64,000 nt of DNA from Acidobacteriota bacterium. Lineage in GTDB: Bacteria; Acidobacteriota; Vicinamibacteria; Vicinamibacterales; UBA8438. The DNA lies in NCBI GenBank assembly GCA_009838525.1, contig VXRJ01000011.1, positions 96,262 through 160,261 on the forward strand. Direction: 5' to 3'. Made by a program: the position numbers and the translations under genes. Shown piece by piece: positions 28,146-39,455 of this stretch; within the stretch, counting starts at the first letter, position 1, and the number at the start of each line of letters is the position of its first letter. The notes beneath the pieces were generated by a model. That model was given only the letters and a program-made list of their open reading frames with translations. It ran no database searches and had not been told where the DNA came from.

Positions 28146-30457
28146 AAGGCCATGTGCAACTGGCCCATCACCTGCCGCTTCAGGACGTCGCCGAAGATGT
28201 GTTGCTGGATTTCCTGATTCAGCAGGTTCGTCACCTGGATCCTCGGGTTGAACCGACCCTCCGCAAAACTGAGGCCGACGCTGGCGTTCACCATCGTGAA
28301 CGGCTCGGTCCAGCCGTGGAAGTCCGGCCCCAGCACGTCGGACCAGAACGCCCCGGTCGTGTGATTCACGGTGAGGCTGGCCGACAGCCGGTCGTTGCGG
28401 GCGTCGATGCCGGCGTTGAAGCGGTGCGCCGAGGGGATGTTGTAGGCGTTCGGATCCCAGTCGCGAACCTCCGGATCCGCCTGCCAGGAATAATTGACGT
28501 AGGTGTTGACCCGATTCGTTACCGCGGCGTTCATCCCCAGCTCGAGCCCCTTGTTCCGGATGAACCCCCGGTTGACGTAGGTGAGCTCCGCCGGCAGCCG
28601 GCCGCCGAAGATGGCCAGCAAATCGACCAGGACGGCCGGATTCTGCGCCACCGCACTCAGGAACGGCGCGAGGTGCGGCGGCAAGGCGCCGGGCGGCAGC
28701 ACGGCCGGCAACGTGGCGGCAAAGTGCCGCAGTCCGGCAAGACTGCTGTTCCAGTTGTCCGGCGGGTTCGCCGTCGAATAGTACGACAGCTCCGTAAAGT
28801 CGATGCTGTCGGTGATGTCGTTGACGTAGAAGGCCGCCGTTACCCCGACACGATTGCCGATGCCGCCGGCGTAGGCCAGCTCGTACGCGGTCAGGTTCTC
28901 GGCCCCGAGCGGCCGATTAAGGGCGTGGGACCCGGCGGCGTGCAACGGCAGGAGATAGTCGATCGTGCCTGGCAGCGGAATCGGCAACTGCGCGGCCGCC
29001 GGTCCCAGCACGGCGCCGACCAGATCCCCCAGTGGCAGGTGGACCGGCTGCAGGATATTCACGTCGAGGAAGCTGTCGGTGAGCGAGGGAGCGCGGAAGG
29101 CCTTGTTGTACGAGACCCGGATGGAGTGATCGTTCGCCGGCTTGAAGATGAACGTCGTCCGGGGCGAGAATCGGACGTCATCCAGCGTGCTGACCCGGTC
29201 CGCGCGTCCACCGATGATCCAGCGGAACCGGTCGTGGAGGAAGATCTCGTCCTGGATGTAGAACCCCTGCTCGTTCCGGCCGTCCCCGGCCGGCCCCAGA
29301 TCGAAGCGCATGGTGATCTGCCGGACGTTTCCGCCGTAGCTCAGGATGTTCCGCGTGCCGATCACGGTGGTGTTCGAGAAGCTGAGGTCCATCGTGTTCG
29401 AGAGCATCTCTCCGTCGATCAGCCCGTTGGCATCCTGAACCAGCAGGGTCCGGAAGGGCGAGTAGCTGGAATTGACGAAGCCGCCTATCTCGAAGTTGTT
29501 TCGCTGGTACTGCAGCCGGCTGTACGCCATCCGTGTGCCCGGCCTCAATTCGAACGGGCCGATGCCGGTGTGGAGGGTGCCCTGACTGCCACCGTAGCCG
29601 GCGCTGACTCTGATGTGGCTCACGCCGTCAGGCGCGTCCCAGTCGCCGCGAAAGTCGAATTTCGGCGTCCGGCTGTCGAGCGCGCCAACGGTGGGATAGA
29701 GTTGCGTCCGGCCGGTAATGTTCGGAACCTCACCGACCGGCCGGGCGAACGCGGCTGACTCCGTGTAACCGACGGACATCTTGTAGGCGAAGCTATCGGT
29801 CGGTGCGGCCGCGTGGGTCCCCATCACCGAAAAGGTAGACCCCGGTTCCATCTCGTGGCCGGGGAGGCTCCGGTCGAATGTCCCGAAGTTGATGTCGAGC
29901 GTCGTCCCCAGCATGTCGCGCGGCCGCTTCGTGATCAGGTTGACGACGCCGGACATCGCATTGGCCCCCCATACGGCGGAGGCGGGGCCACGCACCACCT
30001 CCACCCGCTCGATGTTGTCCGGGGTGATGGGAAGCACGTCCCAGGCAACAAAGCCATAGAAGTCCTGGTAGACCGTCCGGCCATCTATCATCACGATCTG
30101 CGACGGGGAGAGCGTGCCCGTGGCGCCCCGGCTCGTAACGTTGAAGTCGCGGTTCGACGTCTGGATGACGTTGACGCCAGGCACCTGGCGGACCAGTTCG
30201 CCGATGCTCATGACGGACTGCGCCTCGATCGCCTCCGCTCCGATCACGGTCACCGTTGCCGGCGCGTTGATGATCTCCTGCTCGACGCGGGACGCGGTCA
30301 CGACGACGGTTTCCGCGAACGTGACCGGCTCTTCCCCGGCTTGTTCCTCCGTCTGGTCCTGGTTGGTCTGTTGCGCCGCCGTGCACAGGGCCGGGAGGAG
30401 CAGCATGGTGGCCACGGCGCCAACGAGCAGGGATCTCGGATGTGAGGTTTCGGGCAC
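28142..30457 (-). CDS. TonB-dependent outer-membrane receptor
   Basis: A 771-residue outer-membrane beta-barrel receptor. It has a signal peptide (about 8-28), a TonB-box-like ETVVVTASR at about 49-57, a plug domain with IGELVRQVPGVNVIQ, RGATG, VMIDGRTVYQDFYGF and IERVEVVRGPASAVWGANAMSGVVNLITK, then a barrel of about 580 residues ending in a terminal Phe (QLHMAF). Substrate is unknown; the plug resembles vitamin- and siderophore-type receptors in general. GTG 30457 is preferred over GTG 30463 because AGGAGG then has 5-nt spacing. It lacks the N-terminal carboxypeptidase-like domain common in SusC-type receptors. Confidence 0.92.
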   Translation of the reverse strand: MPETSHPRSLLVGAVATMLLLPALCTAAQQTNQDQTEEQAGEEPVTFAETVVVTASRVEQEIINAPATVTVIGAEAIEAQSVMSIGELVRQVPGVNVIQTSNRDFNVTSRGATGTLSPSQIVMIDGRTVYQDFYGFVAWDVLPITPDNIERVEVVRGPASAVWGANAMSGVVNLITKRPRDMLGTTLDINFGTFDRSLPGHEMEPGSTFSVMGTHAAAPTDSFAYKMSVGYTESAAFARPVGEVPNITGRTQLYPTVGALDSRTPKFDFRGDWDAPDGVSHIRVSAGYGGSQGTLHTGIGPFELRPGTRMAYSRLQYQRNNFEIGGFVNSSYSPFRTLLVQDANGLIDGEMLSNTMDLSFSNTTVIGTRNILSYGGNVRQITMRFDLGPAGDGRNEQGFYIQDEIFLHDRFRWIIGGRADRVSTLDDVRFSPRTTFIFKPANDHSIRVSYNKAFRAPSLTDSFLDVNILQPVHLPLGDLVGAVLGPAAAQLPIPLPGTIDYLLPLHAAGSHALNRPLGAENLTAYELAYAGGIGNRVGVTAAFYVNDITDSIDFTELSYYSTANPPDNWNSSLAGLRHFAATLPAVLPPGALPPHLAPFLSAVAQNPAVLVDLLAIFGGRLPAELTYVNRGFIRNKGLELGMNAAVTNRVNTYVNYSWQADPEVRDWDPNAYNIPSAHRFNAGIDARNDRLSASLTVNHTTGAFWSDVLGPDFHGWTEPFTMVNASVGLSFAEGRFNPRIQVTNLLNQEIQQHIFGDVLKRQVMGQLHMAF

Positions 30458-30561
30458 GAGCACCTCCTCAAGGAACCGCTGGACGGCTCCAATATGCCTT
30501 GTCCAACACCCTCACGATCATATTAGGACGAATCGGACTCGTGGGATAGCCCGATGGCAGG

Positions 30562-31827
30562 CTACACCGTCCGGTGGCGAAGCTCCCCCGCGCCGCGGAT
30601 GGCGCGCTCCACGTGTTCGCGCGTGTTGTAGACGTGCGGGCAGAGGCGAAGGCCTCCGGTCGCCGCTCCGGCCACGCCATGCCGCTCATACAGGGCGGTA
30701 ACCAGCGCACCGCGCCGCGCGGAGTCGACCGCGGCAATCGCGACGCCGCCGCTCAACTCGGGCGCCGCCGGCGTGATCAGCTCGAAACCGGCTTCCCGCA
30801 ACCCGGCCTTCAGCAGCGTCGCCAGCTCAACCACCCGCGCTTCGATACGCGCCATTCCGAGACGGTCCTGGAACGCGACGGTGGTGCCGACGGCGGCCAG
30901 CGCCGCGTCGTCGCGCTGCCCCAGCGACTCGAACTTGCGGGCGCCGCGCGGCCTCGGGGCCACGTCGTTGCCCCAGCTTGGGGCGACGACGCCTGGCCAG
31001 ACGTCTTCGACCCGATCGGCCCGGACGTAGAGCAGTCCCACCTCCTTCGGTCCGAGAAACCACTTGTGCGCGCTGCCGGTATAGGAATCGCAGCCGAGGT
31101 CCCGCAGGTTCACGTCAAGCGCGCCCCAGCTCTGCGCGCCATCGACGTGCACGTGAATCCCGCGGCGGTGAGCCACCTCGCACAACTCCCGCACGGGAAG
31201 CCGCACGCCGCTCACGTTGGATACGTGCGTCAGGGCCAGGACCCGCGTTCGGGGCGAGAGCGCGCGCTGGAACACCGTCACCAGCTCGTCGACCCCGGAC
31301 GGCGCCGCCGGGGTCGTCACCCGCGTCACCCCGAATCCGTAGCGGGCGGCCCGGACCTCCCAGGCGACGTTGTTGGTGGGGTGATTCTGGTCCCAGACGA
31401 CGACCTCGTCCCCGGCGTCGAGCGGCAGCCCGGCGTTGATGACGTTGTTCGCCTCGCTCGTATTGCGCACTAGTGCGATCTCGTCCGCGGTGACGCCGAG
31501 CTGGCTCGCGACCGCCTCGCGCGACGCCTCGAGCAGCGGCCCGAACTTCGCGCGGTTCGGGAACGAGCAATCGACGTCGATGTCGCGCGTCAGCTCGCTC
31601 ACCCGATCGGCCACGACGCGGGGCGATGGGCAGAGGTTGGCCGCGTTCATCGGGATGTGTTCGTCGCGGAACGCGAACTGCCGCCGGACCTCCTCCCAGA
31701 GCCCCTCCGGCGCGGGGCCGCCATGCGACGGCTGGGCGCCCGCCGGACGACCGGAGAGGAGCGGACGGACGACGCCGGCCGCCGCCAGCGTCCGCAGGAA
31801 CCGCCGCCGGGTGGTATTGACTGTCAT
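30562..31827 (-). CDS. Tat-exported class V aminotransferase (isopenicillin-N-epimerase-like)
   Basis: A 421-residue PLP enzyme of fold type I. It begins with a twin-arginine signal, TRRRFLRTLAAAG at about 6-18, followed by a hydrophobic stretch and an AGAQ cleavage-like site, so it should be exported folded to the periplasm. The PLP-lysine site GSAHKWFLGPKEVG has K255, and the cofactor aspartate is in HVHVDGAQSWG (D229). Similar proteins are annotated as isopenicillin N epimerase-like or cysteine-desulfurase-like; the reaction is unknown. It lies 28 bp after the M28 peptidase gene and is probably cotranscribed with it. Confidence 0.85.
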   Translation of the reverse strand: MTVNTTRRRFLRTLAAAGVVRPLLSGRPAGAQPSHGGPAPEGLWEEVRRQFAFRDEHIPMNAANLCPSPRVVADRVSELTRDIDVDCSFPNRAKFGPLLEASREAVASQLGVTADEIALVRNTSEANNVINAGLPLDAGDEVVVWDQNHPTNNVAWEVRAARYGFGVTRVTTPAAPSGVDELVTVFQRALSPRTRVLALTHVSNVSGVRLPVRELCEVAHRRGIHVHVDGAQSWGALDVNLRDLGCDSYTGSAHKWFLGPKEVGLLYVRADRVEDVWPGVVAPSWGNDVAPRPRGARKFESLGQRDDAALAAVGTTVAFQDRLGMARIEARVVELATLLKAGLREAGFELITPAAPELSGGVAIAAVDSARRGALVTALYERHGVAGAATGGLRLCPHVYNTREHVERAIRGAGELRHRTV

Positions 31828-31855
31828 GGCGGACCTCCAGGTATGGCGCCTCCCG

Positions 31856-33121
31856 CTATCGGGCGATCGTCGCTCCGGCCAGCTCGGCTATGGCGGCCAG
31901 CGTCGTCTGCGCCGCGTTCAGTCCGAGCCGGAAGTCGTCATCGGTGAACGTGACGTAGAGGTCGGTCGGCTGATGCCAATGAGGATTCCAGCCGGCTCCG
32001 ATGTGCATGCCGCGCTCGTTCTCCCGCAGGCTGATGGATGGCGTGACGTTCATGAACGGGGTCGAGTCGGTGTTGGTCATGTGGGGGCCGACGGTCGCCG
32101 GATAGTCCGTCGCGTAGGCATCGTTGGCCGCCTTGAACCGGAACGCCAGGTCGCGCGACTCGTCGGCCAGATCCGAGTTCGACTGGAATTCGATGTTGAC
32201 GTCCGCCTCAGGCCGCTGATCCCGGCTGACCACGCCGTCCGGTCCCGGCGCCCCGTGGTCGAACAGCATCATGTCGTGCTGGATCATCCCGAGCCAGCGC
32301 GGCTCCGGAAAACGGCCCGACCCGGGCGGGTCTTCCAGGCCCTGCCGCTCGCGTCGCTGCTCGACGTAGGCGCGGCTGCCGTTGAGTCCGGTTTCTTCGT
32401 CGTTCCAGAGGGCAAAGCGTATTGATACGTCGGTCCGCACGTCCGGCGCGCTCAAGATACGGGCCAGCTCCATCACCAGCGCCGTCCCCGACGCGTCGTC
32501 GTCGGCCGCCTCGCCGAACCCGTGCCCGTCCATGTGCGCGCCGAGGATGTACATCTCGTCGGGCCGCGTGGCGCCCACCTTGGTGCAATACACCTGCGAT
32601 CGCTCGCCGTTGGTCGGCTCCTCCAGGTTAAGCGCGCGCAGTGCTTCGTCCGGCTGCATCAGCGGATCGCGAACGACCCCGGTGCGCGCCCGGTAGCCGA
32701 AGATGGAGCTTCCGCCCGGACCACTTCCGTTGCGTCCGATACGTCCGCCGGTCGGCGTCGGTTCGGTCGGATTCAACGAGTCCCGCCCGGCGCCGCCGCG
32801 TCTGGCGCCGCCCTCCCGCGGCGGGGGATCGTAGGTGTAGTGCAGCCGCTCGGTGGGACAACCGGCCGCCTCAAGCTGCGCCTCTATCCAGTCGACGGCG
32901 TCTCGGTTGCGTTGCGTTCCCTGCCGCCGGTCGCCGAACTGCGTCAGGCCCTTGATGACTGCCTTGTAGCGTTCCAGATCGAGCCGGCCGACAAGCACGG
33001 CGATGGGGTCGTCCGCGCCGTCGGACGAACCCGTGAGCCGCTGCTCCGCGACGACGCTCCGGTCACTTGCCGCGATGGCCAGCGCCACCACGACGGCCAA
33101 TCCTGCCACGGTCGCACGCAT
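31856..33121 (-). CDS. Secreted M28 family zinc aminopeptidase
   Basis: A 421-residue exported peptidase. It has a signal peptide at about 1-25 (VAGLAVVVALAIAA). The zinc-site residues are in GAHMDGHG (H196, D198), AADDDASG (D208) and LWNDEETGLNGS (catalytic E242, E243), which fit the M28 family of co-catalytic di-zinc peptidases. Residues 99-140 form a Gly/Arg/Pro-rich insertion between the N-terminal cap and the core. The ATG at 33121 has AAGGGGG upstream. It lies 37 bp after lepB and 28 bp before the aminotransferase gene. Confidence 0.9.
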   Translation of the reverse strand: MRATVAGLAVVVALAIAASDRSVVAEQRLTGSSDGADDPIAVLVGRLDLERYKAVIKGLTQFGDRRQGTQRNRDAVDWIEAQLEAAGCPTERLHYTYDPPPREGGARRGGAGRDSLNPTEPTPTGGRIGRNGSGPGGSSIFGYRARTGVVRDPLMQPDEALRALNLEEPTNGERSQVYCTKVGATRPDEMYILGAHMDGHGFGEAADDDASGTALVMELARILSAPDVRTDVSIRFALWNDEETGLNGSRAYVEQRRERQGLEDPPGSGRFPEPRWLGMIQHDMMLFDHGAPGPDGVVSRDQRPEADVNIEFQSNSDLADESRDLAFRFKAANDAYATDYPATVGPHMTNTDSTPFMNVTPSISLRENERGMHIGAGWNPHWHQPTDLYVTFTDDDFRLGLNAAQTTLAAIAELAGATIAR

Positions 33122-33158
33122 CGGCCTACCCCCTTGTGATTGCGTCCCGCCAGCCGGG

Positions 33159-33955
33159 TCAGCGCACCTGGTGAAGCATGCGATCCCACCGCGTGCGCGC
33201 GAAGAAGCCGACCGCTCCCGACGCGGCGCGCCGGACCGCGGCGCCGAGGCCCGGCTCCGGGATCACGACCGGCGGCCCGGCGTCGTACGACCAGTAGATC
33301 ACCACCGCCTTGCCCTTGAGGTGACCGGCCGGCAACGGCCCCCAGAACCGGCTGTCCTCGGAGTCGTCGCGGTTGTCACCCATGGCAAAGTAGTGCCCGT
33401 CCGGAATCTGGACCGGACCGTGATTGTCGCGGCCGCCCACCGCTTCCTCACCGGACCGGAGGCTCCGCTCATGCTCCGGGAGGTACGGCTCGTCGAGAGC
33501 CACGCCGTCGATGTAGACCCGCTTGTCTCGCACTTCGAGGGTTTCCCCCGGGAGACCGATGATCCGCTTGATGAAGTCGCGCTCCGGATCGAGCGGGAAC
33601 TTGAAGACGACGATGTCGCCGCGCTCGACATCCGTCTTCGGCAGCATGGCCTGCTCCGCGCCGGCCAGCGTCGGGCCGAAGACGAACTTGTTCACGAGGA
33701 TGTAGTCCCCCACCAGCAGGTTGTGTTCCATCGACCCGGTCGGAATGGTGTACGCCTGCACCACCCAGGTGCGGACGAAGAGGGCCAGAATCACCGCGAT
33801 GACGATCGCCTCGAGGTACTCCCGCGCCGTCGACTTCCGGAACGGCGGCGTCCCCTCCAAAGCCAACGCTTCACGGCCCGCGCGAACGCGCTCGCGGCCC
33901 GCGCCGGGAGCCGGCTCCTTCCGCCTTGCGCCGCGTGTCGCGCCTCGTCTCGCCA

Positions 33956-33956
<1 letters not shown>
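33159..33956 (-). CDS. lepB: Signal peptidase I
   Basis: A 265-residue membrane serine protease that removes signal peptides from exported proteins. After an Arg-rich cytoplasmic N-terminus of about 45 residues there is one membrane segment (AIVIAVILALFVRTWVV), then the catalytic serine in IPTGSMEHNLLVGD, the catalytic lysine in DFIKRIIGLPGE, and the signature GDNRDDSEDSRFWGPL. ATG 33956 overlaps the lepA stop by one nt (TGATG); the longer in-frame ATG would lie inside lepA. The lepA-lepB order is widespread. Confidence 0.96.
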
Positions 33957-35794
<1,838 letters not shown>

Positions 35795-35820
35795 GGGGGC
35801 GGGCCGAACGGCCGCACCAA

Positions 35821-36966
35821 TTATACGCGCCGGCCGAGCGGCACGAACGGCTGCGGCGGCTTGGCCCCGGTGTAGTCGGCGCGGGGGCGGATCAGGCGGT
35901 TGTTGGCGTACTGCTCGAGGACATGCGCCGTCCAGCCGGCGATTCGGCTGACCGCGAAGATCGGCGTGAAGAGCCCGATCGGGATGCCCAGCATGTGGTA
36001 CGTCGAGGCGGAATAGAAGTCGACGTTGGCGTCGATCCGGCGCACTTCCTTCATCACCCGCTCTATCGTCCGGGACATGCCGAACCACCGTGTCTCCGTC
36101 TGCCTGGACAGCGTCTCGGACATCTGCCGAAGATGGGTGGCTCGGGGATCCTCGGTGCGATAGACCCGGTGGCCGAAACCGGGCACCTTCTGTTTCTTCG
36201 CCAGCATGCCGCGAATGGTGCGTTCCACCACGTCGTCCGGTGCGTCTTCGCCCAGATCGAGCAGCATCCGCATCACCTCGGCGTTCGCACCACCGTGCAA
36301 CGGACCCTTCAGCGCTCCGATTCCGGCGACCGCGGTCGAGTAGACATCGCTCAGCGTCGCACCGGTGACGCGCGCCGCGAAGGTCGAGGCATTCAGCTCG
36401 TGGTCGGCGTGGAGAATCAGCGCGACGTCCAGCGCCCGCGCGGCTTCGCGCGTCGGCCGCTCGCCGTTCAGCATCAGCAGGACGTTCGCGGCATGGTCGA
36501 GCGCAGGGTCGGGAGCGACCGGTCCGCCGCCGGCGGCAAGGCGGCCCCAGGTGGCGACCAGGCTGCCCACCTGGGCGGTCAGCCGGACGGCGGTGCGGTA
36601 CGCGGTGTCGGGATCCTGCACCGCGGCGCCGGTCCGCGCATCCGCCTGCGGATCGATCAGCGCGAGGGCGGAGACGAGCGTGCGAAGCGCGTCCATCGCA
36701 TCGCCCGGCGGCAACGTCCGCACGAGACGGAGCATCGCCTCCGGCAACGGACGGGCGGCGGCGAGGTCCGACCGGAGGTCCCCCAGTTCGGCGCGCGTTG
36801 GAAGGCGACGGTGCCAGAGAAGATGACAGACCTCCTCGAAGGTCGCCTCGCGCGCCAGATCGTGGATGTCGTAACCGCAGTACGACAGCAGGCCCTGCTC
36901 GCCGTCGATATGGCAGATCGACGACGTCGTGGCGACAACACCCTCCAGACCTCCCTTTGCCGCCAT
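35821..36966 (-). CDS. Citrate synthase (or 2-methylcitrate synthase)
   Basis: A 381-residue small-type citrate synthase, the first step of the TCA cycle, joining acetyl-CoA and oxaloacetate. Catalytic residues are H224 in [12 protein letters not shown]266 in PGFGHRVY and D316 in [16 protein letters not shown]. Length and N-terminus ([29 protein letters not shown]) match the short subgroup that includes 2-methylcitrate synthases, so the substrate cannot be fixed by eye. ATG 36966 overlaps the glycosyltransferase stop by one nt (TGATG), which suggests translational coupling. Confidence 0.92.
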   Translation of the reverse strand: MAAKGGLEGVVATTSSICHIDGEQGLLSYCGYDIHDLAREATFEEVCHLLWHRRLPTRAELGDLRSDLAAARPLPEAMLRLVRTLPPGDAMDALRTLVSALALIDPQADARTGAAVQDPDTAYRTAVRLTAQVGSLVATWGRLAAGGGPVAPDPALDHAANVLLMLNGERPTREAARALDVALILHADHELNASTFAARVTGATLSDVYSTAVAGIGALKGPLHGGANAEVMRMLLDLGEDAPDDVVERTIRGMLAKKQKVPGFGHRVYRTEDPRATHLRQMSETLSRQTETRWFGMSRTIERVMKEVRRIDANVDFYSASTYHMLGIPIGLFTPIFAVSRIAGWTAHVLEQYANNRLIRPRADYTGAKPPQPFVPLGRRV

Positions 36967-38528
36967 CACGACGCCTCTTCCGCCCAATGGGAGGAGTGCC
37001 GCGCGCCGGCATGCTGAAGGTCTGCCCGTGTCCGCCCACGCCGCCGCCGGGAGCGCCAGTGAGCCCAGGTCTCCGCCAGTGACGCGCACGCGGCGTACAG
37101 GAAGCCGAACAGAAAGAAGGCGATGAACGGCGTCACCATGTACGCGCCGGCGGTGAACGCGCGAAGCAGGGCGACGGCGAACCAGACGCCGAAGGCCAGC
37201 TCCACCAGTGGCTGCCACGACGACACCAGGCGATAGCGGCCGTCGGCCGGACGGGTGGCGCGCGAGGACGTTGCGGCCGTCAGTCCATACTTCGGCGTGC
37301 GGCGGAACTCACCGGTGCGGCCGGCCAGCGCCTCGAGGACGGCAACCGCGTTGTTGACCGACAGGCCAAGCCCCAGCGCGATAGCCGCCGGCAGATCCCG
37401 CAGCCGGGCTCGCCAGCCGACTCCCAGCGCCCGTTGGCTGACGCCGTAGAAGCCGGACACGGAAACGGCGGCGGACGCGAAGAACACCGCGTCGATCCAG
37501 AGCGTGCGGGGATCGCCGCCGGCGCCGGTCCGGGCCGCGATCGCGGGAACCACCAGGAGCGAAAGGGCGAGCAACAGCAGGTAGTTGAGATTCGCGGTCA
37601 GGTGGAGCGCCGCCTCCAGCTTGACGCGGAACGGTAGGCGGGCGCGCAGCACCGCCGGCAGCAGCTTGCGGCACGACTGCATGGATCCCTTGGCCCAGCG
37701 GTGCTGCTGCGACTTGAAGGCGTTCATCTCCACCGGCAGTTCCGCGGGAACCACGACGTCCTGGAGGAAGACGAATCGCCAGCCCGCGAGCTGTGCGCGG
37801 TAGCTCAGGTCGAGATCCTCCGTCAGGGTGTCCGCCTGCCAGTTGCCTGCGCCCCGGATGGCGGCGCGCCGCCAGATGCCCGCCGTGCCGTTGAAGTTGA
37901 AGAAACAACTGCCGCGGTACCGGCCGCCATGCTCCAGGACGAAGTGGCCATCGAGCAGCAGCGCCTGCACGCGCGTCAGCAGCGAATAGTCGCGGTTCGC
38001 GTGGCCCCAGCGCGCCTGGACCATCCCCACCCGCGGGTCGGCGAAGGGAACGATGGCGCGCTCGAGAAAGTCCGCCGGCGGCATGAAGTCCGCGTCGAAG
38101 AGCGCGACCAGGTCACCCGTCGCGGTGCGCAGCCCCTCCCGCAGGGCGCCCGCCTTGAAGCCGTCCCGCGAGGTTCGGTGGAGGTACCGGATCGCCACGC
38201 CTCGAGAGCGCCATGCCCGGACGGCGCGCGACGCGATGTCCCGCGTCTCGTCGGTGGAATCGTCGAGCACCTGCACCTCGAACCGGTCGCGTGGGTACCG
38301 GATCCGGGCAACCGCGGCGATGAGGCGCTCCGCGACGTGCCGTTCGTTGTAGAGCGGCAACTGGACCGTTACGCGCGGCAAGGCGCCGTGAGCGCCATGC
38401 TGCCGCCTCGCGCGCCGCCGGCCTCGGAGATAAGACCAGACGAGCAGACTGCGGTGCGCGCCGTACACGCTCAGTCCGCAAAGGGTTGCGAAGTACAAGA
38501 CGAGGATGATCCCGTCCGCCGAGGCCAT
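36966..38528 (-). CDS. Membrane glycosyltransferase, family 2 (cellulose-synthase-like)
   Basis: A 520-residue processive-type GT2. An N-terminal membrane segment (about 6-24) is followed by the catalytic domain with [15 protein letters not shown], the D89-D90 pair in [10 protein letters not shown], the DAD motif at 145-147, TED at 236-238 and QQHRW at 274-278, then about five C-terminal membrane segments. Such enzymes make or extend polysaccharides or glycolipids; the sugar is unknown. ATG 38528 is preferred to the TTG at 38567 because a promoter (TTGACG-N18-TACCGT) ends 9 nt before it. It overlaps citrate synthase by TGATG. Confidence 0.85.
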   Translation of the reverse strand: MASADGIILVLYFATLCGLSVYGAHRSLLVWSYLRGRRRARRQHGAHGALPRVTVQLPLYNERHVAERLIAAVARIRYPRDRFEVQVLDDSTDETRDIASRAVRAWRSRGVAIRYLHRTSRDGFKAGALREGLRTATGDLVALFDADFMPPADFLERAIVPFADPRVGMVQARWGHANRDYSLLTRVQALLLDGHFVLEHGGRYRGSCFFNFNGTAGIWRRAAIRGAGNWQADTLTEDLDLSYRAQLAGWRFVFLQDVVVPAELPVEMNAFKSQQHRWAKGSMQSCRKLLPAVLRARLPFRVKLEAALHLTANLNYLLLLALSLLVVPAIAARTGAGGDPRTLWIDAVFFASAAVSVSGFYGVSQRALGVGWRARLRDLPAAIALGLGLSVNNAVAVLEALAGRTGEFRRTPKYGLTAATSSRATRPADGRYRLVSSWQPLVELAFGVWFAVALLRAFTAGAYMVTPFIAFFLFGFLYAACASLAETWAHWRSRRRRGRTRADLQHAGARHSSHWAEEAS

Positions 38529-38537
38529 GTGGCCGCC

Positions 38538-38567
38538 ACGGTACCTGTCGGCTGGCCGGTCCGTCAA
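38538..38567 (-). promoter_or_regulatory. Promoter for the glycosyltransferase-lepA-lepB run
   Basis: TTGACG (38562-38567) is followed by 18 nt and TACCGT (38538-38543), which lies 9 nt before the ATG at 38528. The spacing would give a leader of about 2-3 nt. It is one of the few near-leaderless candidates with a recognisable -35. Confidence 0.5.
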
Positions 38568-38597
38568 ACTCGCGGGCGGCGGACAAACCTCAAGAAA

Positions 38598-39455
38598 CTA
38601 AGGCTTGACTCCAAGCAGGATCACCTGCGCGACGGAGTAGTGCCGGGAGTGCGTCAGCGTGAGGAGCGCACCGCTTCCCCCAAGTTCATCGAATCGCCGT
38701 CGTGCGCCGCCGTGCAGCGCCAGCGTGGGAGGGCCGCCGTGCCGGACCACTTCGATGTCGCGCCAGAGAACGCCACGCGCCCGGCCGGTGCCGAGCGCCT
38801 TCATGGCCGCCTCCTTGGCCGAGAACCGCGCCGCGAAGTGGGGCGCGGGCGCGCGGCGCTTCCGGCAGTAGGCCGCTTCGGCGTCGGTGAAGATCCGCCC
38901 AACGAAGCGGTCGCCGTAGCGCCGCAGGAGCTCTTCGACGCGCCCCACCTCCTCGATGTCGATCCCGATGCCGATGATGCCGGCCGCGCCAGACGCCGGC
39001 TCCCGGCGGGCGGCGGGAGCAGCGCGTCCTGACGGCGCGCCGTCCAGGGCCTGGTTGGCGAGCCGGTCCGCCCTGACGTTCTGTTCCCGCGGAACATGTT
39101 CGTACTTCACGGAATCGAACCGTGCCGCGGTGGCGGACGCCCGGGTGTGAAGCGCCCGCAGCGCCGGCGCACGGACGCGGTAGGCGCCGGTCATCTGCCT
39201 TACCAGCAACTCGGAGTCGGAACGGATCAGCACGTCGCGATGACGCTCTGCCGCGAGGTAGTCCAGCGCGGCAAGAAGTCCGCGGTACTCGGCGACGTTG
39301 TTGGTCGTTGCTCCGATCACCTCGTGCAGCTCGGTGACGAGGCTGCCGTCTTCCGACTCGATCCGCACCCCGTAGGCAGCCGGGCCTGGATTGCCACGCG
39401 CCGCGCCGTCGATCCAGGCGATGGTGCGCGGTGCGATTGGCAGGCGGGCAGTCAC
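38598..39455 (-). CDS. Fused ribonuclease HI and holo-[acyl-carrier-protein] synthase
   Basis: A single 285-residue frame with two enzymes. Residues 12-136 are an RNase H type 1 domain with the catalytic set D16 (WIDGAARGNPGP), E56 (NNVAEYRG), D80 (IRSDSELL) and D130 (NVRADRLANQALD). After a 20-residue Ala/Pro/Arg linker, residues 159-282 are AcpS: GIIGIGIDIEEVGRVEELL with the Mg ligand D166, then ARFSAKEAAMKALGTG (E215, K219) and LTHSRHYSVAQVI. AcpS attaches phosphopantetheine to acyl carrier protein. The usual AcpS start Met is Gly here and no ATG, GTG or TTG lies nearby, so it is not a separate gene. GTG 39455 overlaps the zinc-ribbon stop (GTGA). Confidence 0.9.
   Translation of the reverse strand: MTARLPIAPRTIAWIDGAARGNPGPAAYGVRIESEDGSLVTELHEVIGATTNNVAEYRGLLAALDYLAAERHRDVLIRSDSELLVRQMTGAYRVRAPALRALHTRASATAARFDSVKYEHVPREQNVRADRLANQALDGAPSGRAAPAARREPASGAAGIIGIGIDIEEVGRVEELLRRYGDRFVGRIFTDAEAAYCRKRRAPAPHFAARFSAKEAAMKALGTGRARGVLWRDIEVVRHGGPPTLALHGGARRRFDELGGSGALLTLTHSRHYSVAQVILLGVKP

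Noticed and set aside
28130-29758. Open frame opposite the TonB-dependent receptor (542 codons)
   Set aside because: Low-complexity Val/Arg/Asp composition typical of an antisense shadow; the receptor is complete on the other strand.
38950-39060. A frameshift joining two separate genes for RNase H and AcpS
   Set aside because: The frame runs through a plausible Ala/Pro linker with no shift, and no ATG, GTG or TTG is positioned to start AcpS. A sequencing error cannot be excluded but is not needed to explain the data.
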